From DATAOG01 sp963782885 (GTDB lineage Bacteria; Pseudomonadota; Alphaproteobacteria; Geminicoccales; Geminicoccaceae): DNA of 64,000 nt. Location of the stretch: NCBI GenBank assembly GCA_963782885.1, contig CAWALL010000037.1, positions 1 to 64,000 on the forward strand, given 5' to 3'. Within the stretch, counting starts at the first letter, position 1; each line of letters opens with the position of its first letter. The notes under the pieces were generated by a model. It was not told where the DNA came from. It saw nothing but the letters and a program-made list of their open reading frames with translations, and made no database searches. The position numbers and the translations under genes are program-made. Below are positions 42,435 through 50,326 of this stretch, in pieces.

Positions 42435-42516
42435 GCGGCCGGTCCCTCCTGCAGGCACGTTGAGCCCGAGCGGCGCGTTGGCTAGGCTGGCCGGAGCACG
42501 AGCCCGAGGAGCTTAC

Positions 42517-43227
42517 ATGACCGGCGCCGCCGAGCAAGCCATCGCCGCACCCGCAGTGGCGGACCATCTGCGCGCGATTCGGGAGCGGATCGCGGCCGCG
42601 GCGCGCGCGGTCGGCCGCGCGGACTCAGAGGTGACCCTGGTCGCGGTCAGCAAAGCGCAGCCCGAGGAGCGGGTGCTGGCGGCGCTCGCCGCCGGGCAGC
42701 GGGTGTTCGGCGAGAACTACCTGCAGGAGGCGAAGGCGCGCTGGCCGGCTCTGCGCGCGCGCCATCCCGACCTGCAGCTGCACATGATCGGGGGGGTCCA
42801 GAGCAACAAGGCCAAGGACGTGGTCGCCCTGTTCGACGTGCTCGAGACGGTCGACCGGCCGAAGCTCGCCCGCGTGCTCGCCGAGGAGATGGCGCGCCAG
42901 GGCCGCCGGCCGGTCTGCTTCGTCCAGGTCAACACCGGCGAGGAGCCGCAGAAGGCCGGCGTCTGGCCGGGCGCCGCCGACGCTTTCATCGCGGAATGCC
43001 GGGACGAGCTCGATCTGCCGGTCGAAGGCCTGATGGCGATCCCGCCCGAGGCCGAGGAGCCGGCGCCGCATTTCGCCCTGCTCGCCAAGATCGCCGCCCG
43101 CAATGGCCTCGCCAAGCTCAGCATGGGCATGAGCGCGGACTTCGAGGTCGCGGTCCAGTTCGGCGCGACCCACGTCCGGGTCGGCAGCGCGGTCTTCGGC
43201 GCCCGGCCGCCGCGCCGCCAGACCTGA
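42517..43227 (+). CDS. PLP homeostasis protein YggS
   Basis: A 236-residue YggS/PROSC protein with an alanine-racemase-like barrel. ATG 42517 follows GAGGAGCTT. The cofactor lysine lies in LVAVSKAQPEE, followed by FGENYLQEAKARWPALR, HMIGGVQSNKAKDVV, CFVQVNTGEEPQKAG and KLSMGMSADFEVAVQFGATH with VRVGSAVFG for phosphate binding. It buffers pyridoxal phosphate and amino-acid metabolism in the cytoplasm. Single gene, convergent with mop. Confidence 0.95.
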   Translation: MTGAAEQAIAAPAVADHLRAIRERIAAAARAVGRADSEVTLVAVSKAQPEERVLAALAAGQRVFGENYLQEAKARWPALRARHPDLQLHMIGGVQSNKAKDVVALFDVLETVDRPKLARVLAEEMARQGRRPVCFVQVNTGEEPQKAGVWPGAADAFIAECRDELDLPVEGLMAIPPEAEEPAPHFALLAKIAARNGLAKLSMGMSADFEVAVQFGATHVRVGSAVFGARPPRRQT

Positions 43228-43256
43228 CCCGGCACGAGGCGCACCCAGCCGGGCGA

Positions 43257-43466
43257 TCAGTCGACCGCGAGCATCACGTTCGAGGCCTTGATCACGGCGT
43301 AGGCCTGCTGACCGGCCCGCAGCCCGAGTTCGTCGACCGCCTGGTTGGTGATCGAGGCGGTGATCACCTTGCCCTCGCCGACGTCGAGCCTGACGTGCGC
43401 CGTGGTCTGCCCCTTCTCGACCTCGACGACCTTACCCTTGAGCACGTTGCGTGCGCTGAGCTTCAT
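43257..43466 (-). CDS. mop: Molybdopterin/molybdate-binding protein Mop
   Basis: A 69-residue single Mop (TOBE) domain: MKLSARNVLKGKVVEVEKGQ followed by VITASITNQAVDELGL and AYAVIKASNVMLAVD. Such molbindins store molybdate as oligomers in the cytoplasm. ATG 43466 follows GGAGGACAGCTC and lies 35 bp inside the 3' end of modC, so it is co-translated with the transporter. Confidence 0.93.
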   Translation of the reverse strand: MKLSARNVLKGKVVEVEKGQTTAHVRLDVGEGKVITASITNQAVDELGLRAGQQAYAVIKASNVMLAVD

Positions 43467-44661
43467 GAGCTGTCCTCCAGTTTGCGCCAAGGCGATCTCG
43501 CTGCCTGGCCGCCGCCGCCAGCGGTGAAACGTTGCCCGGAGCCGGCGCCAGCCGGCCCTCGGGGATCAGGGCAATGCTCTTGACCTGAGCGTGGACCAGG
43601 TCGCCCGGCCGCAGCTCCAGGGTCACCCAGGACTTGCGCGTGACCCGGGCGAGCAGCGCCGCCCCCCGGCCGGCTGCACCGAGCCGGACCACGACGTTCA
43701 TCTGCGCCCCGTCCTGGGCCGCGACATCGGCGATCCGCGCGGGCAGAACGTTGAGGATGGTGCTGGCCGTGGCCGGCTCGCGGGCGAGGCTCACGTCCGA
43801 GGCTTGCACGCGCAGGCGCCGCACCGCTGCGGGCGCGCCGTAGCCGCCGGGCACGACGACCATGCCGCCGTCGACCGCGAGCGTGGTCAGGCCGTATTCC
43901 GGGTCGTAGGCCGTGACCGTCGCGTTGAGCGCGACCGACGCCTCCGGCAAACGCGCGATCGGCAGCGCCGGATCGGCCTGCAGGTCCTGGAGCGGCCCCG
44001 ATGCGACCGACCGGCCGGCCTCCAGCATCACCAGGTGATCGGCCAGGCGCTCGACCTCGGCGATGTCGTGGCTGACGTAGAGGATCGGGATCGAAAGCGC
44101 GGCATGCAGCGCCTCGAGATACGGCAGGATCTCGTCCTTGCTGACGCGGTCGAGCCCGGCGAGCGGCTCGTCCATCAAGAGGAGCCTCGGCTGGGAGAGC
44201 AGGGCGCGGCCGATCGCGACCCGCTGGCGCTCACCGCCCGAGAGGCGAAGCGGCGCCCGCTCGAGCAGCGGCTCGATCCCGAGCAGCACCACGACCTCGT
44301 CGAACCGCGTCGCCTCCGTCGTGCCGCTTCGCAACGCCCGCCGATGGCCATAGAGGAGATTGCGCCGGACCGAGAGATGCGCGAACAGGCTCGCCTCCTG
44401 GAAGACGTAGCCAACCGCCCGCCCCCACGGCGGCCGGAAGGCGCTGCCCGCCTGCCAGATCTCGCCGCCGATCGACAGACAGCCGTCGGCCAGCCTCTGC
44501 AGCCCGGCGACACAGCGCAGCACCGTGGTCTTGCCGCTGCCGGATGGCCCGAACAGAGCGGTTACGCCCTGCATCGGCGCCTCGAACGCGACATCGAGCG
44601 CGAAGGCGCCGAGCGTGCCGCGAAAGCGTGCGGTGATCGCAGCCCCGTCGCCGCTGGTCAT
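43432..44661 (-). CDS. modC: Molybdate ABC transporter ATPase ModC
   Basis: A 409-residue ATPase. Walker A GPSGSGKTTVLRC, YVFQEASLFAHLSVRRNLLYG, signature LSGGERQRVAIGRALL and Walker B LLLMDEPLAGLD belong to the ABC domain; about residues 240-370 form the molybdate-binding TOBE regulatory part (RRLRVQASDVSLAREP, ILNVLPARI, VTRKSWVTLELRPGDLVHAQ). A basic tail of about 35 residues exceeds the usual length and overlaps mop. It energises molybdate uptake with ModB and ModA; 4-bp overlap with modB. Confidence 0.95.
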   Translation of the reverse strand: MTSGDGAAITARFRGTLGAFALDVAFEAPMQGVTALFGPSGSGKTTVLRCVAGLQRLADGCLSIGGEIWQAGSAFRPPWGRAVGYVFQEASLFAHLSVRRNLLYGHRRALRSGTTEATRFDEVVVLLGIEPLLERAPLRLSGGERQRVAIGRALLSQPRLLLMDEPLAGLDRVSKDEILPYLEALHAALSIPILYVSHDIAEVERLADHLVMLEAGRSVASGPLQDLQADPALPIARLPEASVALNATVTAYDPEYGLTTLAVDGGMVVVPGGYGAPAAVRRLRVQASDVSLAREPATASTILNVLPARIADVAAQDGAQMNVVVRLGAAGRGAALLARVTRKSWVTLELRPGDLVHAQVKSIALIPEGRLAPAPGNVSPLAAAARQRDRLGANWRTAHEAQRTQRAQG

Positions 44662-45341
44662 GCCTGCAGCCGGCCGACGCGCTTCTCGAGCAGCGTCATC
44701 GTCAGGATGATGGCGAACGAGAAGACCAGCATGCCACCCGCCAGCAGGCTGGCTTCGGCCCAGCGCAGGGTCTCGACGTAGTCGTAAATCGCGACCGAAA
44801 GGACCTTAGTCTCGCCGGGGATGTTGCCGCCGATCATCAGCACGACGCCGAACTCGCCGACCGTGTGGGCGAAGCCCAGGACCGCACCGGTCAAAAAGCC
44901 CGGGCGCGCGAGCGGCACGGCGACCGTCCAGAAGGCGTCCCGGGGCGAGGCGCGGAGCGTCGCCGCGACCTCGAGCGGGCGGTCGCCGAAGGCCTCGAAA
45001 GCGTTCCGGATCGGCTGCACGACGAACGGCATCGAGTAAATCACCGAGCCGATCACCAGGCCCTCGAAGGTGAAGGCGAGCGAGCGGGCGCCGAACAGCG
45101 AGGCGATCCAGCCGCCAGGGCCGTTCGGCCCGAGCGCCAGGAGCAGGTAGAAGCCGAGCACGGTCGGCGGCAGCACGAGCGGCAGGGCGACCACGGTCGC
45201 CACCGCCTCCTTCCAGCGCGCCCGCGAGCGCGCGAGCCACCAGGCGATCGGCGTGCCGACGACCAGCAGCACGATGGTTGTGATGCTGGCGAGCTCGATG
45301 GTCAGGCGGACCGGCTGCCAGACGTCCTCGGCGTCGAGCAT
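44658..45341 (-). CDS. modB: Molybdate ABC transporter permease ModB
   Basis: ATG 45341 gives 227 residues with about five membrane helices (LASITTIVLLVVGTPIAWWL, VALPLVLPPTVLGFYLLLAL). The motif EVAATLRASPRDAFWTVAVP is the ATPase-docking EAA loop and FAHTVGEFGVVLMIGGNIPG the ModB signature. The inner-membrane channel for molybdate. It overlaps modC by 4 bp and starts 8 bp after the modA stop. Confidence 0.95.
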   Translation of the reverse strand: MLDAEDVWQPVRLTIELASITTIVLLVVGTPIAWWLARSRARWKEAVATVVALPLVLPPTVLGFYLLLALGPNGPGGWIASLFGARSLAFTFEGLVIGSVIYSMPFVVQPIRNAFEAFGDRPLEVAATLRASPRDAFWTVAVPLARPGFLTGAVLGFAHTVGEFGVVLMIGGNIPGETKVLSVAIYDYVETLRWAEASLLAGGMLVFSFAIILTMTLLEKRVGRLQA

Positions 45342-45349
45342 GGCGCCGC

Positions 45350-46105
45350 TCAGCTGACGCCGGTGCCGTAGCCGTAGCGCTGCATGATGCGGGCGGCCTC
45401 CGGGCCTTTCAGGAAAGCGACGAACGCCTTCGCCGTGTCGCTGTCGGCCCCGTTGACGAGCAGCACCGCGTCCTGGCGGATCGTGTCGTAGAGGTCGCCT
45501 GGCACGATCCAGCGCGAGCCTTCGGCCCTGTTGGCGACCTGGGAGAGCGCGACGAAGCCGAGCTCGGCGTTGCCGGTCTCGACGAATTGGTAGGTCTGGG
45601 CGATGTTGTTGCCCTGCACGATCTTGGGCTCGAGTTGCTCGTAGACCTTGAGCGCCCGCATCGCCTGGACCGCGGCGGTACCGTAGGGCGCCACGGCCGG
45701 GTTGGCGATCGCGATTCTGTCGAACTTGCCGTTCTTCAGGGTCGCAGCACCCTGCACGAGCTTCGGGTCCTGGCTCCAGAGCACGATCTTGCCGGTAGCG
45801 TAGGTGAAAGCGCTGTCTGGGACCGCGAGCCCGGCCGCGATCGCCTTCTTCGGCCGCTCGTCGTCGGCGGCGAGAAACACCTCGAAGGGCGCGCCCTGGC
45901 TGATCTGGGTGTAGAGCTGGCCGGTCGAGCCGAAGCTCAGGACGGCCTCGTCGCCGGTCTTCGCCTTGAAGGCCTGGGCGATCTCCTTGGCCGCGTCGGT
46001 GAAGTTGGCCGCGACCGCGACGTTGGTCTGCCCGGCCTGCGCCGGCAGGACCGCCCCGAGCGCCAGCGTGCCGGCCAAGATATGAAGGAGAAGCCTGGAC
46101 GGCAC
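45350..46105 (-). CDS. modA: Molybdate-binding periplasmic protein ModA
   Basis: A 251-residue binding protein with signal peptide (LLHILAGTLALGAVLPAQAG). Ligand-site marks: VAVAANFTDAAKEIAQAFKA, SFGSTGQLYTQISQGAPFEV (the SxGSTG loop binds the oxyanion), FLAADDERPKKA, NPAVAPYGTAAVQAM and ELGFVALSQ. It captures molybdate or tungstate in the periplasm for ModBC. First gene of the operon, 137 bp after a ModE-like operator. Confidence 0.96.
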   Translation of the reverse strand: MPSRLLLHILAGTLALGAVLPAQAGQTNVAVAANFTDAAKEIAQAFKAKTGDEAVLSFGSTGQLYTQISQGAPFEVFLAADDERPKKAIAAGLAVPDSAFTYATGKIVLWSQDPKLVQGAATLKNGKFDRIAIANPAVAPYGTAAVQAMRALKVYEQLEPKIVQGNNIAQTYQFVETGNAELGFVALSQVANRAEGSRWIVPGDLYDTIRQDAVLLVNGADSDTAKAFVAFLKGPEAARIMQRYGYGTGVS

Positions 46106-46242
46106 TGGGTTTCCTCCCTTGATCGTCGGCAGTGGCGCGCGAGGGCCATCTCGAGGCCGATGCCCGCCCGCTCGCCGCGGTCCCGTGCACGGCCCGCGAT
46201 GCCTGCTCGGCTGAGAACTCCGATCGGCCTCGAGGTGGCCTT

Positions 46243-46266
46243 CGTGATATACATTTAAATATAGCG
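46243..46266 (-). promoter_or_regulatory. ModE-like molybdate operator
   Basis: On the minus strand the sequence follows CGNNATAT-N8-ATATNNCG with perfect symmetry of the named bases, very close to ModE/MopA-type molybdate boxes (CGNTATAT half-sites). It is strikingly AT-rich in this genome and lies 137 bp before modA, after the end of the MoeA-N/PBP gene. When molybdate is abundant a ModE protein would bind and shut off modABC-mop. No modE gene is in the window. Confidence 0.65.
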
Positions 46267-46272
46267 TGCGCG

Positions 46273-47288
46273 CTAGAGGCTTTCGGCCGGGGTCGCGCTC
46301 GCAGGCTCGAAGCCGAGGCCGCGCAAGGCTGCGCGGCCGGTCTCGCTGGTCAGCAGCGCGCGCAGGCGTTGGACCGGCGGCCGATCGCGACGCGCCCGCG
46401 GGACGACCAGATCGTAGTGCTCCATGACCAGCGGCAGGAAGCCCAGGTCATAGAGCTCGGCGACCGTGCCGATCGCGACGCCCCAGTCGGCGCGCCCCTG
46501 AGCGACCGCGGCGGCGACAGCGTTGTGCGATCTCGGCTGGGCGAAATAACCGGCCGGCCGGGCGCCCGCGAGCAGGCGGTCGATCAGGATCCGGGTTCCG
46601 CTGCCGGCGTTGCGGTTGACCATGACGCAGCCTGCGTCGGCGGTCGCCCGGGCCAGCGAAGCCGCGGCGTCGGCTTCGGGAAAGCGCGGGTCGCCCTTGC
46701 GAAAGACGATGCCCTGCATGCGTCGCCAGCCAGGCACGAGCTCGAGCGCGTGGGGGGCCGTCTGACCACGGACACGCGGCGCACGCCGGCGGCGCTCAAG
46801 AGGCCGATCGTCGCGGGCCGCAGGGGCGGGCGTCGCTGCTCGACCGGCCAGAGCGGCTCGCCGGCGCGCAGCTCGCTTCCCGCCAGCATGACGTCATCAC
46901 CCTCTATGACCGGAGTCAGAACCCCGATCCGGGCATCGCCTTCCGGCTCCACAGCATCGTCCGGCAGGACCGCATCGGTCCCGGGCGGCAAGGGCCGTCC
47001 CGCCTCGACGCGGACCACCGTGCCAGCCGGCAACGGCCGACCGCGCGGCTCTGCGACCTGGCAGACAAGCGGATTGTAGGGCCCAGCGCCGATCGTATCC
47101 TCGGCACGTACGGCGTAGCCGTCCGCGAGCGCGCAAGCGGTCCCCGGCAGGTCGGCCCGGGCCAAAGGCGCGCTCGCGGGCACCCGGCCGGCGGCCGCCG
47201 CGAGCTCCACCTCCTCGGCCTCAAGCTGCGGCGCGTTCAGGTCGATCCAGCGCCAGGCTGCCTCGAGGGCGACGGGATCAGCCATCAT
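46273..47288 (-). pseudogene. MoeA N-terminal / periplasmic-binding-like fusion protein, frameshifted
   Basis: ATG 47288 (or 47285) opens a frame with the MoeA N-terminal domains (VALEAAWRWIDLNAPQLEAE, ADLPGTACALADGYAVRAED, GTVVRVEAGRPLPPGTDAVL, PATIGLLSAAGVRRVSVV). The molybdopterin-binding domain of MoeA is absent. After a C6 run near 46,750 the frame is lost and continues in another phase: PHALELVPGWRRMQGIVFRK, CVMVNRNAGSGTRILIDRLL, NAVAAAVAQGRADWGVAIGT and EHYDLVVPRARRD, a PBP-like domain known from molybdate-related MoeA/ModE fusions. One missing C explains the break. It may sense or handle molybdate; it lies upstream of modA on the same strand. Confidence 0.7.
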
Positions 47289-47470
47289 GGCGTGTTCCGG
47301 GCCGATCTGAGGGGCGCTGCTCCGGCCGCGCTGATCGTGCACGTTGCCGGCGTCGAGGTAGCGGCGGGCCGGTGTCCATGCCACATTACGTGGCATCGGG
47401 GCCAAATGCGCGCAACCGACAAGGCGGCTTCCAGCCCGCAGGTCCGGTCACCTTAGGAGGAGGCAGCGCG

Positions 47471-48160
47471 ATGCCGGTCCGCCTGCTCGCGGGTTCCAGC
47501 GGCTTCGCCTACAAGCCCTGGAAGGGGCCGTTCTATCCGGCCGACCTGCCGGATGCCGAGATGCTCGCCTTCTATGCCGCGCGCCTGCCGACGGTCGAGA
47601 TCAACAATACCTTCTATCGCCTGCCCAAGGCCGACGTGCTGGCGGGATGGGCCGAGCAGACGCCGGCGGGCTTCCGTTTCGTCCTCAAGGCCTCGCGCCG
47701 GATCACCCACATCCAGCGCCTGAAAGAGGTCGGCGAGCTGGTCGATTATCTGTTCCGGACCGCCGCCACCCTCGGCGACCGGCTCGGGCCGCTTCTGTTC
47801 CAGCTGCCGCCGCACATGAAGAAGGACCTCAACCGGCTGCGCGTTTTTCTCGAACTCGTACCGCCGGGGAGGCGAGTGGCGCTCGAATTCCGCCACGCCA
47901 GCTGGTTCGAGGATGATGTCTTTGAGCTCCTACGCGCCCACGGCGCGGCGCTCTGTTTCGCCGAGACCGGCAGCGGGGACGAGGAGGGCAAGAGCCTCGC
48001 CGTGCCGCTGGTCGCGACCGCAGCCTGGGGCTATCTGCGCCTTCGACGCGAGGACTACAGCGATGCCGACCTCGAGAGCTGGGCCGCGCGGATCAATGCT
48101 CAGCCCTGGTCCGAGGCCTTTGTCTTCTTCAAGCACGAGGACACGGCCGCGGCGCCTTAG
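47471..48160 (+). CDS. DUF72 (YecE-type) protein
   Basis: A 229-residue TIM-barrel-like protein of the DUF72 family. ATG 47471 follows the strong site AGGAGGAGG. Family marks: AGSSGFAYKPWKGPFYPADL, LPTVEINNTFYRLPKADVLA, FRFVLKASRRITHIQRLKE, LGPLLFQLPPHMKKDLNRLR, VALEFRHASWFEDDVFELLR, and YLRLRREDY with the C-terminal AFVFFKHEDT. Function is not established for the family. Monocistronic here. Confidence 0.93.
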   Translation: MPVRLLAGSSGFAYKPWKGPFYPADLPDAEMLAFYAARLPTVEINNTFYRLPKADVLAGWAEQTPAGFRFVLKASRRITHIQRLKEVGELVDYLFRTAATLGDRLGPLLFQLPPHMKKDLNRLRVFLELVPPGRRVALEFRHASWFEDDVFELLRAHGAALCFAETGSGDEEGKSLAVPLVATAAWGYLRLRREDYSDADLESWAARINAQPWSEAFVFFKHEDTAAAP

Positions 48161-48605
48161 ACCGCCCAGAGTTTGATCGAGTTCGCCGGGCATACTACGG
48201 GCCAGAGGCCTCAGAGCGATGGTTAATGGGCCTCGAGATCAGGGCATGGCGCCGGAATTCACGCAGCACTAGATCGAGAGCAGGCCCTCGACTACCAAAG
48301 CGCGGGCCTGCTCGGTCCCAAGCTGTACGGGGCGGGGGCGCCTGCCCAGATAGCGAGCAATCGAAGTATGAATAAGTGGGTCGTGGATCGCCTGATCCGA
48401 GATCGCCGGTGCGGAGGCTCCTTGCCCGCAACGGGAAAACGCGACATGTCGTCTGGGTGCTCTTGAGCCATGACTCACTTGATAGTAGACCCGATGGGGT
48501 GGAGTGCGCTACCTTTAGTGGAGCACTGTCGCCATCCCGCTCGATGAGGCATTCTCTGCCAAGGCCTGCGGCGATTGCGGTTGACCACCCCGAGGGCCCT
48601 TGAAA
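48161..48605. other. Intergenic region flanking the AT-rich lipoprotein gene
   Basis: About 445 bases without a convincing gene. Base composition begins to fall towards its 3' end. A minus-strand stretch at 48,269-48,400 reads IHDPLIHTSIARYLG in one frame and looks mildly protein-like, but it has no start or neighbour to support it; it may be a remnant. No terminal repeats or tRNA gene were noticed. Confidence 0.4.
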
Positions 48606-49412
48606 ATGACACGCCACCTTCTCCCGACACGCCTCCTGCCGCTCATCCTTTTGTTTTTATCGACGACCGGGTGCACAAATCCGTATACAGAATTCTATAC
48701 AGATCTGTCGGGTGGCGTCGATGTAAAGAGCGTCCCGTTTGTTGAACCACCTAATGGCGAACCCGAGCTAGTTTCTGGTACGAATAACGATGATGAATTC
48801 AACCGGCTTATATCAAACGGGTGGGTGGCAATTGGTTATTCTAGCTTTAACGCCGGCCATGTTGATCCATCAATGGCACGGACGCATGCGAAACAGATAG
48901 GCGCACAGATGGTGGTCATTTCTGGTTCTTATCAAGGGACAACTTCGGGAATTGTGCCGCTTATGCTACCAAACGCGACGACAACATACAACAGTGGGAC
49001 AGTCAGCGGCTATGGCGGATCAGCTATGTATAGCGGAACAAGCACAACTTATGGAAACGCTACTTCCTATATTCCGTATTCAGTGGATCGCTATCAGTAT
49101 ACGGCAACATATTGGGTTAAAAGAAAAGCTGGAGGGTGGGGAATCTTCTGCAAGGATTTGACGACAGACCAGCGCCGAGAGTTAGGCACAAACAAGGGGG
49201 CGTCGGTTGCGAACGTAGCCAACAACGGATCAGCGTACGATGCTGACATCCTTCCAGGTGATGTAATTCTCATGATAAATGGCAACGAGTTACGAGGTTG
49301 CATGGATTACCAATCAATTTCATCCTCTTTGATAGGAAAACATGTAGACGTAATCTTGGTGCGAGATGGCGAGCGAATGAAAATTGACTTTTTGGTGCGT
49401 CCGTACGCCTAG
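48606..49412 (+). CDS. PDZ-domain lipoprotein of foreign composition
   Basis: A 268-residue protein from ATG 48606 (TTG 48600 also possible). Signal peptide with lipobox (LLPLILLFLSTTGC) and Cys at about residue 23. A middle region has FNRLISNGWVAIGYSSFNAG and IGAQMVVISGSYQGTTSG, then a Gly/Ser/Thr/Tyr-rich stretch, YTATYWVKRKAGGWGIFCKD, and a C-terminal PDZ domain (GASVANVANNGSAYDADILP, GDVILMINGNELRG, VDVILVRDGERMKIDFLV). Base composition is near 45-48 percent G+C against about 70 around it, with AT-ending codons, so recent gain is likely. Probably surface- or periplasm-facing; function unknown. Confidence 0.85.
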   Translation: MTRHLLPTRLLPLILLFLSTTGCTNPYTEFYTDLSGGVDVKSVPFVEPPNGEPELVSGTNNDDEFNRLISNGWVAIGYSSFNAGHVDPSMARTHAKQIGAQMVVISGSYQGTTSGIVPLMLPNATTTYNSGTVSGYGGSAMYSGTSTTYGNATSYIPYSVDRYQYTATYWVKRKAGGWGIFCKDLTTDQRRELGTNKGASVANVANNGSAYDADILPGDVILMINGNELRGCMDYQSISSSLIGKHVDVILVRDGERMKIDFLVRPYA

Positions 49413-49540
49413 AACTTAGACGTGCATTCGCGCCAGCAAATGAGTTGTGCCGCGGAGAGCTCCTCTTTGCGCCAAGCGGTCTCTGGCGCGGGCCGCGCCG
49501 TTGACTGCCGGTCGTCTGAGGGCGCTGGTCGCGACCTGAC

Positions 49541-49953
49541 TCAGGCGTCGATGCCGGCCATCTGGCAGATCAGGCGCCAGGCGTCCGCGTCGACGGCGCT
49601 GACCGAGAGCCGCGACTGGCGGACCAGGGCCAGGTGCTGGAGGCGGGGCTCGGCCTTGATCTGCTGGAGCTGACCTCTCGCTCGACCGGCTTGACCGGCT
49701 TGACGTCGACCAGCACGAACCTCTTCTTCGGGTCGGTCGGGTCCTCGTAGGCTTCGCGCGCGATCTCCATGACGCCGACCACCGCCGGGTCCTGCATCGA
49801 GCGGTAGAAGAAGGCGCGATCGCCCTCCTGCATCGAGCGCATGTTGCGCGCCGCCTGATGGTTGTGAACGCCATCCCAGGTCGCGATCCCGTCCTCGACC
49901 AGCTGCGGCCAGCTGTAATCGTGAGGTTCGGTCTTCATCAGCCAGTAGGCCAT
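49541..49953 (-). pseudogene. EVE-domain (PUA-like) protein with frameshift
   Basis: ATG 49953 starts MAYWLMKTEPHDYSWPQLVE, then WDGVHNHQAARNMRSMQEGD, RAFFYRSMQDPAVVGVMEIA and VLVDVKPVKPVEREVS: an EVE domain, the PUA-like fold that binds modified bases. Near 49,673 one base seems missing (AGCTCCAG for AGCCTCCAG). The rest, LQQIKAEPRLQHLALVRQSR and LSVSAVDADAWRLICQMAG, lies in another frame and ends at 49,541. With one base restored the protein has the normal length of about 137 residues. Likely sequence error or a very recent mutation. It follows the YciI gene by 17 bp. Confidence 0.8.
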
Positions 49954-49970
49954 CGGCCCGCACCTTCCGC

Positions 49971-50258
49971 TCAGCCGACCCAGCTGCCGAGCGCCGGCCG
50001 CCACGGCCTGACCTCGACCCGCTCGAACACGCCCTCGCGCTGGAACGGATCGCCCGCGACGAAGGCGTCAGCGGCGGACTGATCGTCGGCCTCGATGATC
50101 AGCATGCTGCCGACCGGCTGGCCGCCCGGATCGAGGAAGGCGCCACCTGCCCGGATTTGTTCCGACTTTCCCTTGAGGTACTCGAGGTGCGCGGCCCGGC
50201 TCTTGGCCCGGAGCTCGCCGGCGCCCGGCCGGTCGAACGCGCTGACGACGAACAGCAT
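49971..50258 (-). CDS. YciI-like protein
   Basis: A 95-residue YCII-family protein. ATG 50258 follows GGGAGG. It reads MLFVVSAFDRPGAGELRAKS, AHLEYLKGKSEQIRAGGAFL, GSMLIIEADDQSAADAFVAG and DPFQREGVFERVEVRPW: a ferredoxin-like fold with the conserved His/Asp residues (AHLEYL, ADDP-type motif) of the family. Biochemical role unclear. Lies between the adenine deaminase and EVE genes on the same strand; YciI-EVE pairing is common in alphaproteobacteria. Confidence 0.9.
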   Translation of the reverse strand: MLFVVSAFDRPGAGELRAKSRAAHLEYLKGKSEQIRAGGAFLDPGGQPVGSMLIIEADDQSAADAFVAGDPFQREGVFERVEVRPWRPALGSWVG

Positions 50259-50326
50259 GGTCTTGCCTCCCGGGACGTTTTTCATCCGCGCCTGGAAGCT
50301 AAGCGAAGCCGGCGGCCAGGGAAAGC

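Noticed and set aside
48269..48478. 69-codon minus-strand frame with IHDPLIHTSIARYLG
   Set aside because: Looks slightly protein-like but has no ribosome site, no recognised family and overlaps another equal-quality frame; kept only as a possible remnant.
49469..49489. GCGCCA/TGGCGC hairpin after the PDZ lipoprotein gene as terminator or attachment site
   Set aside because: Six-base stem with nine-base loop and no T run; no matching repeat was seen on the other side of the AT-rich gene.
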